From positions 105,688-169,687 of the forward strand of contig WEDG01000756.1 of the NCBI GenBank assembly GCA_017591395.1: a stretch of 64,000 bases of DNA. The letters are read 5' to 3'. The stretch is from Schistocephalus solidus. Lineage: Eukaryota; Platyhelminthes; Cestoda; Diphyllobothriidea; Diphyllobothriidae. Below are positions 56,766 through 64,000 of the stretch, piece by piece. Position 1 is the stretch's first letter; every line of letters begins with the position of its first letter. The translations under genes were made by a program, and so were the position numbers. Under the pieces are notes generated by a model. The model searched no databases, was not told the origin of the DNA, and worked only from the letters and a program-made list of their open reading frames with translations.

Positions 56766-57009
56766 ATTTGTTTCCTCCGCACAGATGAGTCCTGAGCGTC
56801 CGCGTTTTCCATACCTTATATGACTGTATTCGAATACATTTAATTTATAAATCCTCTTACATAACTGGGCTAGGATGCAATAGTATTCAGCAGTCAGACT
56901 TCTTATAAGCATGCAACGACTCAGCCTTTGTTGCGACTTCTCACTCCCTGGTGAAAGCAGATTAGAGCAGCACACCGCTGGCATAAATTCAATCTGCATG
57001 AGGTGAGAA

Positions 57010-58860
57010 TGCTAGCTTATTCTTGGAAATTTTCACCTAAGTTTCTCATGGTTGATCGTTATAAAGTGTACTATTTTGAAATACTAGGGGTCCAGGAAGC
57101 TTGGCGGGGCCAAAACACATGATAATAATCTTGGATGGAGAAAATTCCATCTGCCAACTAATGCTCCAACGTGAGATCATAAGTAGATCAGTGTTGATTT
57201 TATCTACGCAACTATTGGTAGTGTCTTTAGAAGATGAATAAATGCACTTGAGATTGTCAGCGTAAACGAACTTTTGTGAATTTGTGAGTAAAGTTGAAAG
57301 TTCGTTAATGTACAGAATGAAGAGAAGGGGACCTAAAACCGTGCCGTGAAAAACGTCACTCATGATCGGCTGAGGCATCAAAAAGCTATTACCTACTATG
57401 ACCTTCTGGCTGCGGTTAGACAAGTAGGAACCAATGAAGTCAATGAGAGGAGACCGGATGCCAAGGGCTTCCATTTTCACCAGAAGACGTCTGACTGTTA
57501 TTCATTATGAAGGGAAGTGACGAGATTAAGAAACGCTAAGTGACACACTTCGCATGATCTCCCAGGTAGAAAAACATATTGCGCGTCGCTTAAGATCTTA
57601 TTTTCTAAGCAAAATTCAAGAATTTGATTAAAAATAATTTTTTCAAGAAGTTTTGCTAAAACCGGGGCTTTGTGAATGCCTCGATAATTATTTACGTCCG
57701 AACGAGATCCCGACTTGAAGACAGGAAGAATAATAGATGTCTTCCATGGGTCACGAAAGAATCCGTTTAAAAGATAAACTGAGAGTATATGGCTAAGAAA
57801 TCGGGGAAAGCTCGGCACTCTCTTAATAACTGAGTTTGGAATACCGTCAGTCCCCGAAGAGTGCGAGTTTTTAGACTAATTATTTGCTTACGAATTAGTT
57901 CTATGGAGAAATCAATGGTGCTGATAACATTGTAGGAAGATGCCTGAAACGTCGGAACCTGTTCAGATTCCATCGTATGATTTGCAAAGAACGAACTAAA
58001 CAATTCTGCCTTGTCAGAGTCTTCGAGAATGAAGTTCTAAGCTTCATTTAGTAATGGAGGTATTTCATAACCTCGTTTAGAGCAGGATCGATGGCGGAAG
58101 AGTTGAGCAACAGATTTTGCAGAATTTGGGTCGCAGAGTGCGCAAGTTTCCCTCTGTCTGTCACGTGCAATACGAATCTTAGAGGCTAATTCAAAAATCT
58201 CTGCAATCCCTAGATGTACAGATAACGAACTAGTATATTGATCTTAAAACTGCTTCCATAATTTCTTTAATATTGGCAAAGAAAGTAAGGAATGGTGGAT
58301 TCCGAAGCGTAGGGCTTGACAATTTTGGCTGGCAAAAATTCCAGGATGTTATTTGAAACGACTGACATGAAGTCAGAAAGATTTACTGCGTCGTTCATGG
58401 AGGAGAGATGCTGCCAGTCCAATGAAACCAAAAAGTTGTTAATTAAGCTCATATATGCGAGGTCAAAAGCATGATAGATACGAACGGCGCTAGCCTTTTT
58501 CGATGAGACAATCGTTAAGCAACAGTGAATTAATGTATGGTCACTTTGGAAGAGGCCCTGCTTAAAATAAACGAAGAGGGGAGCAATGACGTTTGTGAAA
58601 ATTAGGTCTAAAATATGCTTGTCTCTCGTTGAAGAACGGACAAGCTGGGACCAATTAGAAAAATTAATGGTATCTAGGAAAGGCTGAAATCTGGGTGGAC
58701 AAAGTTTGAAATCCAGTCAATTTCCGGAAAATATAAATCCCCAGCGATTATTTTAATGTTAAAATTGGACTCCGAAACCAATTTAAAAATTTCACAAAGT
58801 TTTGTATCATCATCGGATGATGAGTAAGACGGTTTGTAAATACATCGGAGAATCGCCATT
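57010..58860 (-). mobile_element. LINE C, 5' and middle part
   Basis: On the - strand: endonuclease fragments (IIAGDLYFPEIDW near 58740), a linker, the start of the reverse transcriptase (ILPVFKSGSRSDVNNYRGI near 57690, AQYVFLPGRSC) and its middle (GTVLGPLLFILYINELS near 57340). The catalytic box reads YADN and PQG reads FHG, so it is inactive. The coding stops at about 57046 and resumes beyond LINE B. Confidence 0.75.
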
Positions 58861-59705
58861 TGCCGGGATGCCGTGAAAAAGCGTCCTCATGATCGGCTGA
58901 GGCATCAAAAGCTATTACCTATGACCTGCTGCGGTTAGACAAGTAGGAACAATGAAGTCAATGAGAGGGAACCGGATGCAAGGGGCTTCCGTTTCACCAG
59001 AAGACGATCTGACTGTTCATTATGAAGAGTGAGATTAAGAAACGCTAAAGTGACACACTTCGCATGATCTCAGGTAGAAAAACCATAAAGTGCGCGCGTC
59101 GCTTAAGTCTTATTTTCTAGGCAAAAGTCAAAGAATTTGATTATATGCAAGAAGTTTACTTACCTTGAGCCAGGGTCTTTTGACTGCCTCGGGAAGTGTA
59201 CGTCGAACGGTGAGATCCCCGGCTTGAGAGCACGAAGAATAATAAGATGTCTTACATGGGTCAGGAAAGAATCTGTTTAAAAGATATACTGAGAGTACGT
59301 GGCTGCAGCAAATCCGAAAAAGCTCGGCACTCTCTTTAATAACTGAGTTTGGAATACAAATCCCGTGAAGTCGAGAGAGAGTGCGGGGTTTTGGGTGGTA
59401 CGTGGCTGCGAATTGAGTTCTATGGAGAGAAATCAATGGTGCTAGATAAACGTGTAGGAAGATGCCTGAAACGTCGGAACCGGTTCCAGATTTCCATCGA
59501 TATGATGATTTGCAAAAGAACGAATGCTAAACAATTCTGCCTTGTCCAGTCTTCGAGAATGAAGTTAAGCTTCGACGTATGGAGGTATTTCATAACCTCG
59601 TTTTAGAGAGCAGGATCGATATGGCGGAAGAGTTGAGCAACAGATTTTTGCAGAATTTACGGGTCGCAGAGTTTCCCTCTGTCCTGCAATACGAGATCTT
59701 ATGGA
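58861..59705 (-). repeat. Duplicated, indel-rich copy of part of LINE C
   Basis: Follows 57335-58190 base for base in the same order but with dozens of one- to four-base losses and gains, for example CATCAAAAGC against CATCAAAAAGC and CCTATGACCTG against CCTACTATGACCTTCTG. No open frame survives. Confidence 0.8.
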
Positions 59706-59759
59706 TCTACATGTTTTCGATATTTTGACCCATAAGCGTTTGCAGAGCGGAGAGGGAGA

Positions 59760-59912
59760 TAGTCAAGCGAATTATCCTCAAGGCTTGGCAAGATTCTCAA
59801 GAAGACTTAGTAGACCGTACATTGGATAATCCGAAATTATTGTACAGTTTCACAAAAAGGAATAAGAAAAATCAGGAACTCCGTCCCCCTACTGACCTAC
59901 TCACCTAGAGAT
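59760..59912 (+). pseudogene. LINE fragment in + orientation
   Basis: About 50 open codons with AWQDSQEDLVDRTLDNPKLL and ELRPPTDLL, the linker between endonuclease and reverse transcriptase of LINE families. It is isolated between the duplicated LINE C and LINE E. Confidence 0.5.
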
Positions 59913-60663
59913 TAATGAAACTGGATCACGCTGACAGTGTGCTCCTTGAATAAATAAATAAATAGGTTTATTGATTTGGCACTGCTTGGGTGCCGTCAAA
60001 CCCTAAGAACACAGAAAAAACCTAAAACAAACTCCTCTTTTCATTAACCACTTTTGCTTTGGTTTGTTTGTTTGCTTAAAAAGCAGTGTTCGAAATGAAG
60101 AGTTTGTTTTAAGTAAAAAAACCTGTTTTCCAAGGTTTAGAAATAGCAAAATTTGAAAGTTAAAACAGCTATACAGAATGGGGATGAATGTATCAGGGTA
60201 AGAATGGTTAGAGTCAAGACTAGTCTGTTATTGACGTTCGAGAGTATTCATTCGACAGAGGTAGAAACGTCTGCGGTCGATTCGAAGGGATAGGTACTTC
60301 CAATCAGATGCGAGCGCAGTCGATTCCGGTGTGGGGTCTGCCGACTAATTAGACTTAGTTGACTGATTGCTAAAAAAAGGTGAAAAAAGATTAGGAGCAG
60401 GAAGAGTTCAACGGTAAGAAACTTTCAATGCAGTCCTACAGTCTTCATATTTGTATTATATAACATAGTGTTGATTATGTTTTGATCTAGCTGTATGAAA
60501 CAGCTAGTACCATTCGTTTCATAAAGCTATATCAAAACCTAGGCGTGCGGCTCGTTGCGCATTCGAATTACGTAGAGCATAAATGATGTTAAAAACGGAA
60601 TAAATATACTACTAACAGACTGAGATAAAAAAAAATAATAAGTTTTTGCAAGTTAGTTTTTAA

Positions 60664-60867
60664 AAGCAAAATTGTTTAACAATCATAAAAATTATATAAA
60701 AAAATAAAGACGCTATCCAAAAACATTTTGAAAATGTAAAAATTTATCATAAATTTTTTTAAATAAGTTTTAAACAATAGAAAAAAAGCTGCTTTTTTAG
60801 ATAATGGGTATATAAATCATTAAATTGAGAGCCCTTGCACATAGCCAGAGGATAGGTATTTATCAGT
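60664..60867. repeat. Direct repeat, copy 1
   Basis: Matches 60958-61156. Differences are mainly in the length of A and T runs. Confidence 0.75.
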
Positions 60868-60957
60868 CGTGAGCATCAACTCGGGATAGATATGCTACCA
60901 GATAGATACTGCATAAGCTAGGACAAAATATGATCAGTTTTGCAGTTGTAGTTTTTA

Positions 60958-61156
60958 TAGCAAATTGTTTAAAAATCATAAAATTATATATAAAAATAAA
61001 GACGTTATCCAAAAACATTTAAAAATGTAAAATTATCATAAATTTTTTAATAAGTTTTAACAAATTGAAAAAGCTGCTTTTTAGATAATGGGTATATAAA
61101 TCATTTAAATTGAGAGCCCTTGCGCATAGCCAGAGGATAGGTATTTATGAGTCTTG
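60958..61156. repeat. Direct repeat, copy 2
   Basis: Matches 60664-60867. It ends with the same GATAATGGGTATATAAATC and GGATAGGTATTTAT landmarks, with shorter homopolymers. Confidence 0.75.
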
Positions 61157-61960
61157 TAGGTCACTAACCACCAGCTATAGCTTGGTGTACCACATAACCA
61201 GATGATTAAATTCTTCATCTCTATGTGCATTGCAGGTCGTCGTAAGATGTTCATAAAAGGACGTCAAATAGCTACTCGTGGGAGCTTCTGGCCTGAAAAT
61301 AGCTATCGCCGAACGTTTGGATTTGCTTGACTTCTAGATGCACATACGACAGCTCATCGGGAGGACTCAGAATTGAAGTAGCTTTCGCCGATAGTAACCG
61401 CCACGCTGTAATACGCGTGATTCCCGAAGTTGGCGTTATCAGAACCCTTTGGCCTAAATTCCATGCTAAAAAACTGAGTTGAAAAATGTCCTATCTTATT
61501 CAAAAATAGATGTGTGGTATTATTTAACAGATGTTGTTTGATTTTATTTTAAATTCTAGTAGGGTTTCGACTATTTCTGATAGAACTTGGTAGGGCATTC
61601 CATATTGTCGCGTATCTTATGGAATAGAAGTTGGATCGTTGGGCCTTTTTTGAATTTAGGAATTTTTTTATAATATTTTTCATAATTTATAGTGTCTCGG
61701 GGCCGTTTTTGATTTGTTAGTATATTCATTCTGAGAATATCTTGGTCGTGTGTGATTTTTGAATAGAAAAAGTGAGACCATTTTTTTGAGTCTTCTGATC
61801 CAGACGGGTTGAAGACCATATCTATTGTAAAGTTCCATGTATGAGCCTTGAATGCCATCACATTTGGATAAGGATCTGGTAAAAGCATCTTTGAATGGCT
61901 TCTAGTTTCGTTTCTGGCCATCTGATGGCATTATGCCAAAGAAAAATTGAGCATTAATCC

Positions 61961-64000
61961 AGGAGAGGTAAAAACTCGTTTGAAATTGCTTTCGAAATTT
62001 GGCTTCTATTTGAGTTTACGAAAGATTTTACCACAGTTCCGACAGAATTGTTTTGAATGATTTGGGAACACTTTTTCGCGCGGATCCGGGTGGGAATGGT
62101 GTGATCGATGGTCTGTGCAAGATGGCCGGTGTTCCTTCTTTCCCTACCGCTGACATCTCCCTCGTTACGCGGTCGAGCCGTCTCGAAAGTCCCTGACCGT
62201 CAGCTTCTCCACGACCCTCACCCGCATTTGCGAACAGCACTGCACTCCCCACCGGTATCTAACTGATCATTCGTGACCTCCCTCCACCTCAAACGGATCG
62301 ATTGTATAAGTCCCCAGTATTCGCTTGTATCTTTATATTTCTCTTTTACTATCTACAATTTGCTTTACTGTTAACATAGATACGCCTTACGTTATAAACT
62401 TATTCTCTCGTGCTATCTATACCATCCCTAATAGCAATGAAATACGATTCGAGGTTCGAACGGTCGTACGTTAATCGCATCTGAATTTGATTGGTTGCTA
62501 GTGGAACCTCGATGACGCGTCGCTAAGGGCGCAAGAGAAGTGCGCGCATTGTTATTGGCATTCATCGATCGGGCACTGAGCTGTCAATCCCGCGCGCGCC
62601 GTGCCATGCCACTTCCTGCAGCTTTCGTCCTGCGACGCGGTTGCTTAACTGCCTGCACCCTGTTCTGTCTATACTGACCGTTTTTGCTTTTTGCAGAATG
62701 TTTAGAGCAGTATCTATGAAAACACTTAGGAGACGTGCCCAGAAAGGTTTTTGGACGATTCACGTCAAATTGCCGAGAATATGAGGAAATGTATCCGTCC
62801 GACTTCATCTTAATCGTCGTGGCATCTAGACCTCTTCCTCTAGTTCGTTATATGATGACTTGTAGAGATTTCTCTGTTGATGAGGATGCAGGTTGACATC
62901 AGATGTATCTGACGTGCACCAAACAACTCTTCAAGCACACGTACAATTGAAGAGGAACCTACGTTTCAGAGAGGCTATGAGTTCTTGGCAATACGCTCGC
63001 GTATGCCATTGATTCACCAGAGCAGTCTTCTGAAGATTATAAGACGGCTGACCTCTGACCTTCCTGCAGACGCACGAACGCTGTTGGCTTGGGAAAAGTG
63101 ATGTTTTCAACGGTGACGGCAATGGACAGTGGTGAGTACTGATCATTTAGTACTTGTGAAACAGTTAACTGAGCAGTTTTTGAGGGCGCCTAATCAGGCA
63201 ATATTGTTGTAACTTATTTAGCTATTGATGGAGCTCTATACATAAGAAAAACAAAAGGCGCGGGTTTTGGCCTATCCTAGGTAGAATTATGGGCTCATTG
63301 TTTGTGAACTATTTTTGCATTCATCATCCCTCCTATTGGGTTGTAGCTCATTTTGTCTAAAGATGGATTTCATACTGAGCTCTATAGATTCCAACGTTTT
63401 CGTTCCGAACATCCCGTTCCTCTCGTTGTCATAGGTATGCAGAACAATTACCACGGTTACCATTATCAAGTATCGAAGCAGCTCTTCGAGTCTGTCGACT
63501 GATAATGAACACGCTGAGCTAAAAGTTTAACCTTGACTCTGCAAGTATATACGTTAATGGGTTACTTTCTACACTGTTGGTTCTTAGGTTGTGCTTCCAG
63601 CCCACTACCAGGTCTGTTTTCCATATAAACTGGTTCCCTCCTAAGGTTATTTATGCTGTGTCTTGCTGATTGCTGTTTGTTTTTTTCCTAGCTTTATAAA
63701 CGCCATTTTAGACATGTTTTTGTGTAGTCTCTGTTGACTGAACTGCAAGCTCATATAAACTTCGCTCCACTGATAGCATTTTCCTACGAAATATGAGTGC
63801 ACACCCTCACCTTAAACGCTACGTCTGCCTAGGCGTCTCAAGACTTCTCGTGGTTGGAGTTTTTACCATCTCAAGTCGAGTAGACTGTGTTCGAAACTGC
63901 ACAAGTGCCCCCGAAGGGAGACTGACTGGTCGTATTTAATGTAAGTGCAATTAACGGGCAGCCGCGCTAGCATTGAACAGTAACTGCTGGTTTAGTCAAT
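61961..64000. other. Unassigned sequence
   Basis: Only short open frames. 62028-62252 on the - strand is Gly/Arg/Pro-rich, without a motif. GC content is locally higher at 62050-62660. Confidence 0.45.

Larger units (their letters stand above)
52379..57009 (-). mobile_element. LINE B, CR1-like non-LTR retrotransposon, near full length
   Basis: On the - strand ORF1 lies at about 56670-55200. It has a coiled-coil N-terminus (FLLVEKEMSNLKQEMADLKE) and an RNA-binding-like C-terminus (RPLEIILEIDVQALRLLERR, DVFFQPDYEPKERYKMRMLR). ORF2 starts near 55200 with an APE endonuclease (TPDIVAITETWL, GGGVAVYV, LIAGDFNAPIVDC, LDKSDHSSLMW). The reverse transcriptase follows at 53645-52790 (QHGFRQNRSC, DFKKAFDSVPHKRL, VLSGVPQGSVLGPLLFLLY, FADDFKLW), ending with WNGLPDEVV and a stop at 52386. 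Only a few defects are seen: a TAG near 55138, a frame break around 53755 and another near 52790. It is the youngest LINE here and sits inside LINE C. Confidence 0.85.
59948..61960 (-). mobile_element. LINE E remnant, C-terminus and 3' region
   Basis: An (AATA)n tract at 59948 resembles the tails of the other LINEs. 61921-61571 is open on the - strand and ends with IRDNMECPTKFYQ, which fits the terminal WN-x-LP region of reverse transcriptases weakly. Between them lies AT-rich sequence with a direct duplication (60664-60867 and 60958-61156). Confidence 0.4.

Noticed and set aside
57940..57965. GAAACGTCGG resembling a hammerhead end
   Set aside because: It lies in LINE C coding sequence, with no core before it and no foldable stems.

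Overview
This window looks like repeat-rich nuclear DNA from a flatworm, most likely a tapeworm. The grounds are a multi-exon gene with large introns beside a gene with introns of only 29-40 bases, abundant (TA)n microsatellites, Penelope-like retroelements with a GIY-YIG nuclease, CR1/Jockey-like LINEs, and tRNA-derived short repeats that carry hammerhead ribozyme cores, like the SM-alpha repeats known from schistosomes. The species cannot be fixed from sequence alone.

Two host genes can be modelled. On the + strand a coiled-coil protein gene occupies about 711-41157. Fourteen exons (3752-41157) join with matching splice phases, and two less certain ones precede them at 711 and 1008. The visible part encodes roughly 980 residues: a long coiled coil, then a basic, Ser/Cys/Pro-rich tail. 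Its start lies upstream of the window or is not recognisable, and I do not recognise the family beyond coiled coil. On the - strand, 45818-43636 is a complete five-exon START-domain lipid-transfer gene (STARD10/PCTP type, about 283 residues).

The introns and intergenic space are full of mobile DNA. From 9.8 to 26.5 kb there are (TA)n tracts, a decayed but nearly full-length Penelope-like element (20290-23135, - strand), a second copy folded back on itself (perfectly centred inverted repeat 23275-24954), and two families of short repeats. Family A (302-base unit) joins a tRNA-like RNA polymerase III promoter to a hammerhead ribozyme core. Family B (362-base unit) carries a variant hammerhead-like core. 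Both occur as tandem dimers, side by side, at 25269-25868 and 25889-26503. At least 13 family A ribozyme cores lie between 0.2 and 32 kb, several in inverted pairs, with compensatory changes in stem II.

From 46.4 to 62 kb the window is mostly LINE sequence on the - strand: LINE A (46397-50660); LINE C split into 50857-52378 and 57010-58860 by the younger LINE B (52379-57009); a duplicated, indel-ridden copy of part of LINE C (58861-59705); and a LINE E remnant (59948-61960). The last 2 kb hold nothing I can recognise.
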